A stretch of 64,000 nucleotides of DNA from Ditylenchus dipsaci (Eukaryota > Nematoda > Chromadorea > Rhabditida > Anguinidae), in the NCBI GenBank assembly GCA_004194705.1, contig SADC01000173.1, positions 45,371 to 109,370 of the forward strand, written 5' to 3'. Under the pieces are notes generated by a model that saw only the letters and a list, made by a program, of their open reading frames with translations, was not told the origin of the DNA and did not search any database. Shown here piece by piece: positions 1 to 11,605 of the stretch (positions within the stretch are counted from its first letter, which is position 1; each line of letters opens with the position of its first letter). A program made the position numbers and the translations under genes.

Positions 1-73
1 AGAAAACTCTCGTCGGATCAGGTAGAACGCTTATAGAAAATAGTCAAGAGAGAAATGAATTGCTGGTACCGCT

Positions 74-370
74 TTAGTAGCAGTGTAACGCGCTGGTATG
101 CCCTATTAACTGAACTGACTTGCATGTTGTCACACCAGTGAGATCACACAGCCCGCAGGTGTGTGGACACTTGTCCACTATTATTGCCTTCAATGACACG
201 CACTTGTTCTTATGAGTATCACAAAAAGTGGAACTTTCTTCTGAAACAGTTGATTTATCAAATACTAAAAAATAATTTGAAAAAAAGTCTACTGTCTTCG
301 CAGTCATATTTTGGTCTTTCACAGCATATTCTGCAGGTTTTGGCACATTTTAAAGCATCTTCAGCAAAAA
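74..370 (-). CDS. ShKT-domain secreted-type protein, 3' exons (partial)
   Basis: Two minus-strand exons, 293-370 and 240-74, join in phase across a GT-AG intron (acceptor tttcag) and end at a TAA at 76-74. The first exon carries the end of one cysteine-rich ShKT module (KCAKTCRIC). The junction starts a second, complete module with six cysteines in ShKT order, ending KCPHTCGLC. ShKT modules are small disulfide-knotted domains found in secreted nematode and cnidarian proteins; here they more likely belong to a secreted or matrix protein or protease tail than to a venom peptide, but no catalytic domain is in view. Upstream exons, start codon and signal peptide are missing. An open phase at position 370 (acceptor tttag) shows the gene continues upstream, where an hAT-like element lies in the presumed intron. 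Confidence 0.75.
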
Positions 371-394
371 CTAAACAAAAAGGATACTTTTATA

Positions 395-1554
395 TAGAGA
401 TGGGCATTTGCCTTTGCCCAATACCAATACCAATATTTTTCGGCCCTCTCTAGACCCAATACCAATACCAATATTTCAAGGTAGTGGACCCCAATATATT
501 GCCCAATACCAATATTTTTTCAAAAGTCTATTTTTTATCGAAATATTGAAAAAAAGTTTTTAATTCAGTCTAATCTCGATTTAGTAATCCACTGGAACTG
601 ATTTTCTGGCCTAAAGAAACAAAACTTGATCCATTTCGGTCTTTATTAGGTCATTAATCGAAATGTGCTCGGAAATCGAATAATCGGGCAATTTTTAAAC
701 TCAAGTTTGTACGAATTGAATTTCGGACGATCTGAATTTCGGACTAATTAAAGGACCATGGGTTTTACGCGCAGTTGCATGACAAAAATTTGAATTGGCG
801 GGGACATTTCTCTTTCGTCTCTCACTGTACTCTTTTCAGTCGTACGAAACAACTGCAAAAAGTACAGTGAGAGACCAAAGAGAGGTGTCCCCCGCCAATT
901 CAAATTTTTGTCATGCCACTGCGCGCAAAAACAATAGTCCTTCAAAGAGCCATTGCCGTCTCCGACAACGGTTGTCCCCGCCAATTCAAAAAAATTTCCT
1001 GATCATTGAACTTCTGCACGGATTTTTCAACTTGGTTTTTAACACAAATATATCTGAAATTAAATTCTAGGCCTTGTTTTGGTAGAAACCAAGCTGAGAA
1101 ACCCGTACAGAAGTTCAATGATTAGGCGAAAATTTTTGAATTGGCGGGACAATTCAAAACACGTGGCAATGGCTTTTTAACATTGGGCCAACTGATTTTT
1201 GCACGAAAAATTAATGTCATTGCACCAGCTGTAGAATGTGGGAGAAATCATTTGAAATAAATCTAGTTATGGTGTTAACAGAAAGCTCGATTTTGTCAAA
1301 AAAAAATCACTTCTGAATCAGAACTTGTTTAATGTCATCCATTAGGCCAAAAAAAAATGAGGAAATATGAGTGAAAATTTGAAATTTCTATTGGAAAAAT
1401 TTCATTATTTAGCACCCAATATCTCTGTCAAACCCAATACCAATACCAATATTTCGAAAGTCACCAACCAATATCCCAATACCAATATTAAGGCCTTTAT
1501 TTGACCCAATACCCCAATATCCCAATACCAATATATTGTTTGTTCCCATCTCTA
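395..1554. mobile_element. hAT-like non-autonomous element, CCAATACC word-filled
   Basis: Terminal inverted repeats TAGAGATGGG / CCCATCTCTA are bounded by a perfect 8-bp target duplication CTTTTATA (387-394 and 1555-1562), the hAT signature. Both subterminal zones (about 410-530 and 1410-1545) consist of degenerate tandem CCAATACC/CCAATATT words. No transposase frame is present. A separate hairpin lies inside at about 755-945. It sits in what looks like an intron of the ShKT gene. Confidence 0.85.
755..945. repeat. Nested hairpin inside the 395-1554 element
   Basis: Inverted repeat whose arms share ATTTGAATTGGCGGGG, a stretch around CACTGTACT, and ACGCGCAG near the tips. A further GAATTGGCGGG copy lies at about 1138. 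It looks like an independent short foldback element inserted in the hAT-like element. Confidence 0.6.
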
Positions 1555-1562
1555 CTTTTATA

Positions 1563-2571
1563 CACACAGTCCAACCGGTAAAAGGCTCCACACCCCCTGG
1601 GGTACATAAGTACCAGAATTTCAACTGTAATCTTTTTTTGATGCTACTGGAATATAGCCTACCCGAAAAAAGCTATTGGAATACACCCTCCCCAATAATT
1701 TTGTGAGGGTACCTAAAACCACCATTTTTGAAGAAAAAAGTTGTGCAAAAGCCCTCGTTCGTAATGGCCAGGCCCTAAGCCTGTGGGCCAAAGCCTAAGC
1801 CAAGGGCCTAAGCCTAAATTATTAGGTGATGTATATTCCAGTAGCGTTTTTTGGGCGGGCTATATTCCAGCAGCACCCTTTTTTACTTACTTTCATTGTC
1901 ACATTCAGGATTTCTTGTTGGCGGATCAGTATCAAGTAGACTATCTTTTGGAGGTGCGAAAGTACCTTCACATGCAGTTTGACTAAAAACCTCGTTTTCA
2001 CAATCATCGGCGTGAAACTTTTTGCCATTTTCAAAACACGGTCTGCAGCGCTAACAGCGGCTTGGTTGAGAATGCTCAAAAGAATAAAATAATATAACAC
2101 CAAATAAAAGAAACCATTGTAGCGAAAATGAAATATTTAGCGCTAAAGAAAAATTGAGCTTATAAAGTAGTTTTGCAAAGTTTCAAGCTTAAGTTTGGAC
2201 TCAACGTCTCCAGACTTTGTGTTTGCATTACGCCTATTTCAGCGAAATCTTTTAAAAAATTGAAATATTTCCATGAGAATTTTGTTTGCGCTAAGATATT
2301 TTTTTTGCAAAGGGAAGGATTTTAGTGAAATGCAGTTTGTCAACTCTCTTTATGCTTTAAGCAAACAAACATTCAGCACAAAAGTTATTTTATTTTGGTA
2401 TTTTTTGAATGAAAATTTGAAAGAATTAAACTATTAAGATGAGTCATAATTATTAAGCCCTTATAAAAAATGGGTTTTAAGAGGACCATCGCCGTTGATG
2501 ACAATGGCGATTTCGAGTTTTTGAATTCAAAGGCTTTTTTTATTTTTCGTAAATCATGTTTAAACGTCTCT
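1563..2571. other. No gene seen; AT-rich intergenic or intronic sequence
   Basis: No splice-supported coding segment. Contains degenerate CCTAAGCC (TTAGGC-type) words at about 1770-1820 and inverted copies of ATTCCAGTAGC-like text around 1650 and 1840. It may be intron of the ShKT gene. Confidence 0.4.
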
Positions 2572-3040
2572 TAAAGGAGGGGTGAGGCTGTTAAGGAGAT
2601 AGTCTCGACACGAAAAGATTTATACTAGTTCATTTTTTTTTAATTGTGGTTTTTGAGTTATATTTTGTTGACAACTCGGTGTTGCGATTTCAGACAAACT
2701 TGTGGAGAATGAAAAGTTGGATTAGCATCATTAATATCAGAATTTCTATATTTTTTTAAAAATTGCTCTAAGAATCGAATTGTGATAGAAGATTAATCAC
2801 CCTTTTTCAATTGGTTTTTTCTTTTCCACTTCGAATTCCGGGGAATTTCTTAAAGGAATTTCGAAATTCTGATATTGATAATGCTCGTCCAATTTTTAAT
2901 TTTGCACAAGTTTGCCTGAGATCGTAACACCGAGTTGTCCACAAAATATGGCTCAAAAATTACATTTAAAAAACAAAAAACCAGGATTTATCCTATCGTG
3001 TCGAGACTATCTCCTTTGCAGCTTTCACCCTTTCTTGAAG
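2572..3040. repeat. Long imperfect inverted repeat (MITE-like)
   Basis: The left arm from AAAGGAGGGGTGAGGCTG is matched by a right arm ending CAGCTTTCACCCTTT. Shared blocks include AGATAGTCTCGACACGA, ACAACTCGGTGTT and GAAATTCTGATAT. No coding sequence inside. Target duplication not resolved. Confidence 0.6.
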
Positions 3041-3301
3041 TGATCCTTTTACGCTTACAACGATAAAAAGCTGTTTTCTGACACTTTTTATGCAAAGAGC
3101 CGTTTTCTTAAAATATTTTTTGACAAAAATTTGACTTTTTGCCTTGGGGGACCTGGGTAAGCTAACCTAAACGGGAACCTAGATTCCCTGAAAAGATGGG
3201 ATTTGAACATACTTTTGTTGACTGGACCACCCGTATAAATAATTTCTGGTGTGCATGCTTTTTCATGCCTCCAGAGTTACTTTCAATTGATTTGTGTCTA
3301 A

Positions 3302-4900
3302 GGTAAGTCAAACCTCGATAATCCGCCACCCCAAAAAGTTCGTTCCCGCCTAGGGTCCGACACTTTTTTGCTTCAATTTTCGAAGGCTTTTGAAAATAAT
3401 GTTTTCACAATCTGGTCGCAATTATCGTGAGTATTCCGATTTTGCCGATCGTTTTTCATAATTATAAAAACTTTTCCTCTTAAAAAGGAAAACCTCGATA
3501 AACCGCCACTCTTTTTTAAAAATAGGGATACATGCAATTTAATTTAAAATGCATGCAAGTTTTCCGTTCCACTAACTGCAGAGTAGAGATGTGCATTCGC
3601 CTAAACCCAATACCCAATATTTCAAAACGTACACACCCAATACCCAATACAATATTTCCAATATATTGGCCAATACCTAATAATTTTAAAAAAGCAATGA
3701 CTCTACAATATTTATTTAAGGTTAACACAAACAATTTCGACAATGGAATCGAAAATTTTGAAAATCCCGATCCCGAATCCCGCCGGAAAAATTTCCGAAA
3801 TCCCGATTCCCGCCGGGCTTATTCCCAAAAATCCCGGAAAAATCCCGAAACCAAATTTATTTTCTTTCAGTACGAAAATAGACTAATTTTAAAGTGAACC
3901 TTATTATTTTCGCTTTTTGTTGCCGTTTTTGTCGTCATTTATGCTTAAAAAATAGTTTTTACCTGTTTATTTCTCAGATAAAGCATATTATCTGAAAGCT
4001 TGATTGTTATGGAAAGTGAGATAATATTTTAGGCTTAAACCCTCATCTGTTGCCCAGACACACTAAACCAACTATCCGCGTAACCAGCTGGTTTTTACAC
4101 GATTTTTATCCTATAAGCACTGGAATGTTCCGTCCAAAAAACTATACGTTGATAACTTAAAAATTTCTCGTATAAAGTACGAGGAATTTTAAACTTATCC
4201 ACGGGGATGAGTAAACTGGAACCATTTCAAATTGGGCTCATTAAAATTTTTGAGTCAAAAGTTGGGCCAATTTGAAACAGGTCCAATTTTAAATGGTTTA
4301 ATTTGTAAGGCCCGATTTTCTTCTCCCCCTATTGATTATATTCTGAATTATAAGAAAAATTCTAAATTTATGAATAATTGTAGAATTTTAGTATAATTTG
4401 TGATAAAAAAAATTTAACTGTAAAATAAGACAAAAAAACCTGATGCTCCTGTTGTTTTTGAGCTTATGACGGAGTGTAATTTTAGTTTTAGGACCGACTT
4501 ATAATTTTTTTGTATTCTAGAAAACACGTTTGAGGCTGTTTTAACATTTACTGGCCTGCCTTGCGCAAAATCACGATATAATTAGTAAAAAATTCTTTTA
4601 ATTCCTATATTTCGAAAAGGTCCTGTACCCAGTCGTATTTGTATCTAGTCGTGGCACCCAGTAATACTGTGTACCTATTAGGGGTTTCACCACTCTAGAG
4701 TTAAATGGAAAAAGTAAAATTGACTGTAGGTTGATAACTGTAAAATTTCTCGTATGATATACGAGAAATTCTAAAATTGTCAAATCTACAGTTATCGACA
4801 ACAAATCCCGAATCCCGACGGGATTCGGGATTTTCGTTTGACGGGAACCCGAATCCCGAAAGTTTTTAAATCCCGATTCCGAATCCCGCCGACCCTTAAA
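3302..4900. repeat. Cluster of word repeats and hairpins, no gene
   Basis: Starts with a half of the CAAACCTCGATAA mariner-like family (3308 on). At 3588 a TAGAGATGTGCATTCG end resembling an hAT terminus opens a tract of ACCCAATACCC words. At 3755-3850 and 4800-4885 there are tracts of AATCCCGA words in both orientations. A small hairpin at about 4720-4795 has arms sharing TCTCGTAT and GATAACTGTA. Boundaries are unclear. Confidence 0.45.
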
Positions 4901-5305
4901 GATCAAGCCTAATTAGAACATCACTGTTTACAACTAACAACAACACGTTTTTCTACATCAAAAAACTTTGAATTTATATGACAAAGTGCGTGTAATATTA
5001 CAAAAGCTGTAGGATAGTCGATCTAGGTATTCCTTCATTTTTTAAAACAATTCTTAAGTTAGGTAGAGGACCACTTAGAAAGGTGTTCCAGCCTGAAAAG
5101 TTGGAAGGCTTAAAAAAGCAACATTAAATTTTCACTAACATACTCACCGCATGTTCTAGGCAAGAAAAAATTATTTATAGACATAATCAGAATGATTCTC
5201 CAAATTTCGGGATCGAACACCTTGGAGTGGGTACCTACCCAGGTATCGAAATTCTGCTTAGTCGAAACAGCATTTTTGTCTTAAAAATTGTTTTCGATTG
5301 ATTTT

Positions 5306-5385
5306 TCCTTTATCCGGATGACCTCTATAAAAGACCTCTATAACTCTATAAGTATTTTATAGAGGTCATCCGGATAAAGGAAAGA
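5306..5385. repeat. Short hairpin
   Basis: CCTTTATCCGGATGACCTCT is repeated inverted as AGAGGTCATCCGGATAAAGG around a short TATAA-rich loop. Flanking 4900-5740 shows no gene. Confidence 0.6.
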
Positions 5386-5749
5386 ACCTCATTTTCAGCC
5401 CACGATTTCGGGTTCAACAGTATTATTTATTTGTTAGCGCAAGTAAGTTTTGCTCAAATAACTTTACGCGTGTAGATTTCGCGCAAGTGGGTAGTAACGG
5501 TTTTCACAGTTCGAAAAGCGTAAAGCATGAAGTAGGCAGTAAAAGTCACGAATCAGTATTTTTCTATTCGTTATTCCCGAAAACAAATATTTCTAAAAGC
5601 TCTTAAATGCATTTAAATGCCAAAAAGTTATTTATTAAACAATTCGTGCCAAGACAAATTGTTTCTTATTTAAATTTTTCTTAAAAGACTTTATTTCTAA
5701 TCCATTTTTTCCAAAATATATTATTTCCTTTTCGGGGTGTGCCGTCATT

Positions 5750-6241
5750 CAGTGTTTTCATAATTCACACTGACATTGACATTGACATGTCAGTTAAGCG
5801 AACCTGACATTTTTTAAAAGCGGTCGTAGGCATTAAAAAGTTGTCTTTTCGAAATTCTGTAAGATGCTTTAGAAAGCTGACGAATTTCTGATTGAGAAAG
5901 GTGTTCTCGGAGTTTTGACCTGTCTCTGAAAAAAAGTAAGAAAAAGTAAGTGTCAGTTTCATTTTAATGTCATTTTAGCAAAAGGGCCTAAACTGACACT
6001 GACATTTTTTTGCTAAACTGACATTAAAAATGAAACTGACACTTACTTTTACTGACCTTTTTCAGAGACAGGTCAAAAGCTGATAACATCTTTCTCAATC
6101 AACAATTCGTCAGCTTTCTAACGCACTTTACAGAAATTTTAAAAGACAACTTTTTTGATGTCTACGACCACTTTTTAAAAATGTCAGGTTCGCTAAACTG
6201 ACATGTCAGTGTCACTGTTAGTGTGAATTATGAAAACACTG
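5750..6241. mobile_element. hAT-like palindromic element, ACTGACA word-filled
   Basis: Ends CAGTGTTTTCATAATTC and its inverse GAATTATGAAAACACTG are flanked on both sides by GCCGTCATT (5741-5749 and 6242-6250), an 8-bp hAT duplication plus one matching base. The interior is nearly a complete palindrome filled with CTGACATTGACA/TGTCAGT words. No transposase. Confidence 0.8.
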
Positions 6242-6250
6242 GCCGTCATT

Positions 6251-6545
6251 CAGTGTTTTCATAATTCACACTGACAGTGACACTGACATGTCAGTTTAGC
6301 AAACTGACATTTTTAACAGTGGTCATAGACATGAAAAAACGTGTCTTTTCAAAATTCTGTGAAGTGCGTTAGAAAGCTGACTAAATTCTGATTGAGAAAG
6401 GTGTTATCACATTTTCGACCCGCCTATGAAAAAAGCCGGAAAAAATAAGTGTCAGTTTCATTTTTAATGTCAGTTTAGCAAAAAAATGTCAGTGTCAGTT
6501 TAGACTTTTTTTGCTAAAATGACATTAAAATGAAACTGACACGGA
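6251..6545. mobile_element. Second, truncated copy of the ACTGACA hAT-like element
   Basis: Begins immediately after the right target duplication of the preceding copy with the same CAGTGTTTTCATAATTC end and the same first ~200 bp. The right terminus is missing: text stops matching after AACTGACAC. Confidence 0.7.
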
Positions 6546-6619
6546 AGTTTTTTCTCATAATAAACTAGCTATAAAGACATGGGGTTAAGCAAACACTTCG
6601 CGTTCGAAGTAGTTCTTCA

Positions 6620-6950
6620 AGCCTCGGATTTGACAGATAACAGGTGTTTTTGTAACAGCTATTTCTGGTAACAGGTAAAAGTCGGTAACTGGTATTTTTG
6701 GTAACTGGTATTTTCGGTAACAGGTATTTGTTAACAGGTTTTTTGGTGACAGGTACTTCGGAACAGCTATATTCAGTAACAGGTATATTCAGTAAAGGTA
6801 TTGGGTGGATATGTACAAATCCAAGAAATACCTTCCCGATGCATGGGGTTTTGCTTAGGTTGTTAGAATTCTCCGAGAAAAAAACGGAGAATTCTTTGAA
6901 GAATTCTCCGGAGAATTCTCTAGAATCTCCAAAAATGGGAGAATTATTAA
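6620..6950. repeat. Two adjacent short-word tracts (GGTAACAGGTA; GAGAATTCTC)
   Basis: 6645-6800 is about nine degenerate GGTAACTGGTATTTT units. 6862-6950 is a tract of AGAATTCTCC in both orientations around GAATTCTCCGGAGAATTC. No coding evidence. The following 6950-7460 shows no supported gene but may hold the kinase promoter or 5' leader. Confidence 0.5.
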
Positions 6951-7462
6951 TTTTTATCGAGCTTAGCATTTCAAACCATTTTATTTGCCGCGAAGAAGAT
7001 CCGCGAAGAAGTCAATTTCCTGTTCGAGGAAGTTCGGGGATATTTCCAGTTGCAAACGCTTACAAAAAGTAAGGTTGAAGAAGAAAAATTAAGAAACAAA
7101 TCCTTGTCAACAAAATGTCCAGCTCCTCTTGATTGTCTTTTGAAGTGCTTTCGAACCAGTGCTTGCTTGTTCCTAAATTTCCTTGAGACGAGATTTCTAC
7201 CCCTTCTGATATTCGCGATCTTTGACTTCGGCGAAAGCATCGACTTCGACGAGCTGCAGGTCTCTTTGAGAGATGATCAATTTGCTTCCTAGCTTTAGAG
7301 CCTACTGTTGCAGTCTAAATTTTTACCGGTTTAGCAATAAGTTTTGCTCTTAGACGGAACAACCTCCAAGGCTTCTCCATTTTAGCTGCATCTGACTTTT
7401 AACGCTTGTTGCTTAAGTAACGACAGCATTTTCATTCTCATTTGTTTCTTGCTGCAGAAAAT

Positions 7463-9420
7463 ATGTCATCGCTTTTTTCGACATCTGAGAAGATGATTAA
7501 TAATAATTACAGGACGCAACAATTTATGGAGAAGCAAAATAAAAGACCGCAAGCGCAAAACGTCGTAAGTAATGAGTAGATTGATTTTCAGCAGCGAGAT
7601 TCTCACCCGAAAAATTTCGCTGCAGTTTAAAATTTTTATTTCTCCGATTTTTCTTTGACGGAGAAATAGGTCGGAGAGAATGTATTCTTTTAAGATTGTG
7701 TCGCTCGATTCCAGTTGACTCTTTCTGTTTTAGTTACACGCTCTTGGAGAAGCTGGGTCCAACCGAATTACCGAAACAGTGACAGGGAAAGTTTGCTTTT
7801 TGAAAGTCGAGGCGAGCAAAATGCCCTGGCATGGCCCTAAGCTCAGGTTGGTTAGACTACCTTATCATTTTTGTAAATTTCATCTTCAGTGGTTTGTCGA
7901 TATCCTGCGCACTTCTCAAAAACTCGAACCGATCTTCCGTACTCACTTTCTCGAACTTATGGATTGGACTGGTCTCTGGCTCTTACAATTTCATCGTCAC
8001 CAGATTGGTGGAATCAGTTTGATGGATTTGCGTTCATTGGTCCTCCTTTGGGTATTGGCCATCCAGATCAACAATTCTTGCCGGAAACAGCTCTTCGTCT
8101 CTGTCTTCAAACTTTGCAGGCCATTCATGACATTCATCTATGTCATTTTGTACACAGGTATTAACCACTTATTTATTGATGTGCATAGTCACTGACACAT
8201 TCTTTTAGAAACATTCACCCGAAGAATTTCCTTGTCGGCTTAGGTTCAAAGTCGACTGTTGTGTACATTGTTGGTTTCAGTTTGGCTGAGCAATATTATC
8301 CGAAAATTAAACCACAAAAATACGATCCTAATTGGAAGCATATTTTGGGTCTGAAAAATGCATGTCATCCTAATTTCTTAACTTTATAAATTTCCGACGT
8401 CTTACGAAGTTTTCGTGGATCGATCTGACTTTCCAATCGCGTGCTTACCATCGTGGCGACAAAATACATCGACAGCATGATATGGAATCCTGGATATACA
8501 TGTGCTATTACTTGTTCAATTGCTACTGTCTGCCGTGGAAGTGGTGGGACCAGGCTTTGAGCTCGAGCGACAGATCTACAACTTTAAAAATCTTTTCTTT
8601 GCTGGTGGTTGTAAGTGTTCTGTTTTGCATCTTCTAATTTTTGTGAGCTTGATTCATTTAGTTGATGAGAAGGTGGAAGTCTACGCGCATCCGCTGCTCC
8701 ATGTCATTCGTCACATGGTCGATCAGGAGTGTTCTCCCAAACCAATCGATTATTCGTCGTATGGGGACGCCCTTATAAGAATTGAATCAGATTTAGGTCG
8801 CACATGTGATTGGAGTGGTCCATTTCATTTCATGGCTCCCAGGGTAGTTTTCGTGATTTAAACTCATATCGAAACTGTTTCATTCAGAACAAACAAGCTT
8901 CGCCTAGCGGTGTTCCGAAAGAGGGTAGGACGGTAACCGCTCATCCGCAGTCTCCGATCAATCTTCCGAAAGCTGGTCCGACAATTTCACGCTCACCTGT
9001 TGTTGAGACACCGAATGAGCTTCGAATATCCGCAGAATACACGGGGTCGAAGGAGAACGTGCAAAACACGGATGATAGTCAGGGTTTCGCTTCTTCTAAA
9101 ACTAGTCATGTAAGTTAGCCTTTTGTTGTGTTTATTCTGTATCATCGTTGCAGAAGCCGCCGGAGAAGTCATGCTACCGTCTGCCGTCTAATGACCAGTA
9201 ACTATTTTTCTGATTTCGATCGTGGCTCTCAAAACCTGTGTATTTTAGAGGCTCAAAGAATAAAGGTCAAAACAGAAGAATGGGAGAAGACCAAGAAGAC
9301 AGTTCGGGAAGCAGTAGCACTGATACCAACACCAGAAAGGGGAGCAAGTCAGTGGAGCGCGAAAATTTCATGTCTTGCGAAGCGATGAATGCTGTGAAGG
9401 ATCCGAGACACAAGAAGTGA
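7463..9420 (+). CDS. CK1/TTBK-like pseudokinase (frame-broken)
   Basis: Exons seen: 7463-7564 (ATG), 7734-7846, 7890-8157, 8209-8348, ~8376-8610, 8662-8843, 8888-9109, 9154-9197, 9249-9420 (TGA). Casein kinase 1 family landmarks appear in order: beta-3 lysine (CFLKVEA), YNFIVTRLVE, FIGPPLG with TALRLCLQTLQAIHDIH, then HFVHRNIHPKNFLVG in place of HRDIKPxNF, VYIVGFSLAEQYY in place of DFG, FRGSI, DMESWIYM with CLPWKWW, and PIDYSSY. The HRD aspartate is Asn and DFG is GFS, so catalysis is unlikely; a scaffolding role is inferred. The Gly-rich loop is also degenerate. A Ser/Lys-rich tail ends DPRHKK. Frame changes of one base are needed within exon 3 and exon 5 and at the exon 2/3 junction, so it is either a pseudogene or carries sequence errors. 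Confidence 0.8.
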
Positions 9421-9829
9421 CTTGAAAGTCTACATTCTTCAGGTAATAATGGCGTAGCAACCTTCTATTGTTTATAAAAGTGTAGCATGCTTGTGAAATG
9501 CTCTGTGATTGTCGTTATAAATCGTATAAATTAGGAGTGAAAGGAAGGTTGATGTGTCTGGTAGTTGGTTTAGTATTTTAGTTGAAGTGGGTGAAGGTCT
9601 TCCTATTCGTTTGGGCTCCATCAACTGGTCCCCAATTGTAGTCAATTCATTTTGTTGCGAACTAATCTGAAAAACAGTCAGTGCTGTAGCTTTTGCGATA
9701 TTTTTAAATATTGAAACAAACGGCGCTTAGATGAACATTTAAATCATAGTTTTAAAAATCTATTATGCCAGGAATTGAACAAAACGGTCGTCACGTGCCA
9801 CTTTTTGTATGGCGCTGATTTTTCAACTA

Positions 9830-10077
9830 CCGTATTTCCTCTAATAAGCGCGCATGCTCTAATTAGCGCGCACCCCCTACTTTGAAGGTCTATCTCAGCT
9901 CAAAGAAATTTTTCTCCAAAGCTGTTGAATGCATTTTCTTAACTCCCACGAGCTCTACCGATTCCACTTTTTAGATTTTGGTTGAGCACCCGAAATTTTC
10001 GAGATTGGACCCAAATGTTTCAGATTTTTGGGGTTTGAAAAATAAGCGCGCATGCGCGCTTATTAGAGGAAATACGG
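9830..10077. mobile_element. CCGTATTTCC mariner-type MITE, GCGCGC subtype
   Basis: CCGTATTTCCTCTAATAAGC at the left is matched inverted at the right, with TA at 9828-9829 and 10078-10079. The subterminal word is AAGCGCGCATGC, and ends meet as GCGCGCATGCGCGC. No coding capacity. Confidence 0.8.
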
Positions 10078-10164
10078 TAAGTTTCTATCAAGACAAGGCG
10101 TGTAATTAAATTTTAGCACGGTGTGTCAAACTGCCAAAATTGGAAATAGGAGTTTTCGTGGGTA

Positions 10165-10575
10165 CAATTTCGGTATACCCCCAGAGCTCAATTTCGGTAT
10201 ACCCCCAGCACTCAATTAAACAACAGGTATTTTTTACATTTTTACCCGAAATCGTTATATTGTGTCCAAAACGTCTCAAACTTACATTTGAAAAGTTTCT
10301 CGAATTTATCAAAACTGATATATTCTTGAAACGTCTATATGCCTTAAAATCTTCAGATAGTCCACTTCGGATGTTTAAAGATAGTTTCGGGGTGATTTGA
10401 GTGGTCTAGGGTAGTTTGAGGTAAATTAGAGTGGTCAAGAGTGGTTTGAGTTAGTTTGGACACAATATAAAGATTTTTGGAAAAATGTAAAAAATATGCC
10501 TTGGTCCCCCTGTTGTTCAATGGAGTGCTGGGGGTATTACCGAAATTGAGCGATAGGGGTATACCGAAATTTGGC
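10165..10575. repeat. Inverted repeat with repeated GGTATACCCCC words
   Basis: The left arm holds two AATTTCGGTATACCCCCAG units and AACAACAGG. The right arm holds CCTGTTGTT and two GGGGGTAT(A)CCGAAATT units. The CCTTGGTCCCCCTGTTGTT word lies at 10499-10517. Confidence 0.6.
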
Positions 10576-11187
10576 GAAATTCGCATTTCGATTATTCGTA
10601 ATTTTGGGCTCAAAAAAAAGCTTAAACTTCAAGCTTTCTTTTGAGCGCAAAATTACGAATGGTGAAGATTTGAAACATGAGTAATAAGGAAGTTATATAA
10701 CTGGGGTCATTTTCCGAGCACAAAAATCAGTAAAAATTTTGCTCCGCGCGGAATTTTCAATTTTATTATGAACCAGTTTCGTTCTAAAGTGCATCAGACA
10801 GCCCAGAGCTCGTTCTACAAAGTTGTTGGATTTAATTTTAAAATAATCGAAAACTAATAAAAAATTTACAATGAAAACTAAAAGCTGTAAAAAGAGGTGA
10901 AATTAACCCATGTGATTTGTGTGTCAACACTGTAGCAACACCGAATTTACTTCTCAGCTTGTAGCGCTGAATCTCAGCTTTTTTAAAGGCTAAATTTGCT
11001 AAAATACCACAAAAAATTTGGTGTAAAAACATCGAAGAAAATTAATATTTGCTTATTATTCTTTTGCGTAACTTTTATATCTTTGAAACTTAGGGTCTTG
11101 CCACGAAAACCTATTTTTACCTATTTTCGCCAGTTTGTTACACTGTAATCGTTTCGATGGTTGAAATTGCGCACAAAAACACATATA

Positions 11188-11344
11188 CCGTATTTCCTCT
11201 AATATAAGCCCATGCTCTAATAGAAGCCCACCCCCTTATTTTTTGACTAAGGTTTCGGAGTTAAGGTCATTTTTGATTGACAATTTCAAGATTTTGGGAG
11301 GTTGAAAAATAGAAGCCCATGGGCTTCTATTAGAGGAAATACGG
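11188..11344. mobile_element. CCGTATTTCC MITE, AGCCCA subtype
   Basis: TA-flanked element with CCGTATTTCCTCTAATATAA and inverted CTATTAGAGGAAATACGG. The right subterminal palindrome is AAGCCCATGGGCTT. Confidence 0.8.
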
Positions 11345-11360
11345 TAAATTATATATGATA

Positions 11361-11605
11361 CCGTATTTCCTCTAATAGCTCCCCCCGGAGTTATTTTTTG
11401 GATGCCCGAAAATCGGAAAAATTTCAGGTCGATCTCGAGATTTTTGGGTGAAAATTCAAATCGAAAAAGCGGAATCGGTAGAGCTCGTGGGAGTTAAGAA
11501 AACGCATTAAACAGCTTTGCAAAAATTTCTCTCTGGGCTGAGATATAGGTCCTCAAAGTTGAGGGGGAGTTATTAGAGCAGGGGGAGCTATTAGAGGTAA
11601 TACGG
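11361..11605. mobile_element. CCGTATTTCC MITE, AGCTCCCC subtype
   Basis: TA-flanked; CCGTATTTCCTCTAATAGCT at the left and AGCTATTAGAGGTAATACGG at the right. Lies 16 bp from the preceding family member. The interior resembles the interior of the 9830-10077 copy in inverted order. Confidence 0.8.

Noticed and set aside
74..370. Venom-type toxin gene
   Set aside because: ShKT modules are widespread in ordinary secreted nematode proteins; no toxin-specific context is visible and the gene is partial.
1409..1624. Gly/Ile repeat protein on the minus strand
   Set aside because: Translation of the CCAATACC word tract of the hAT-like element.
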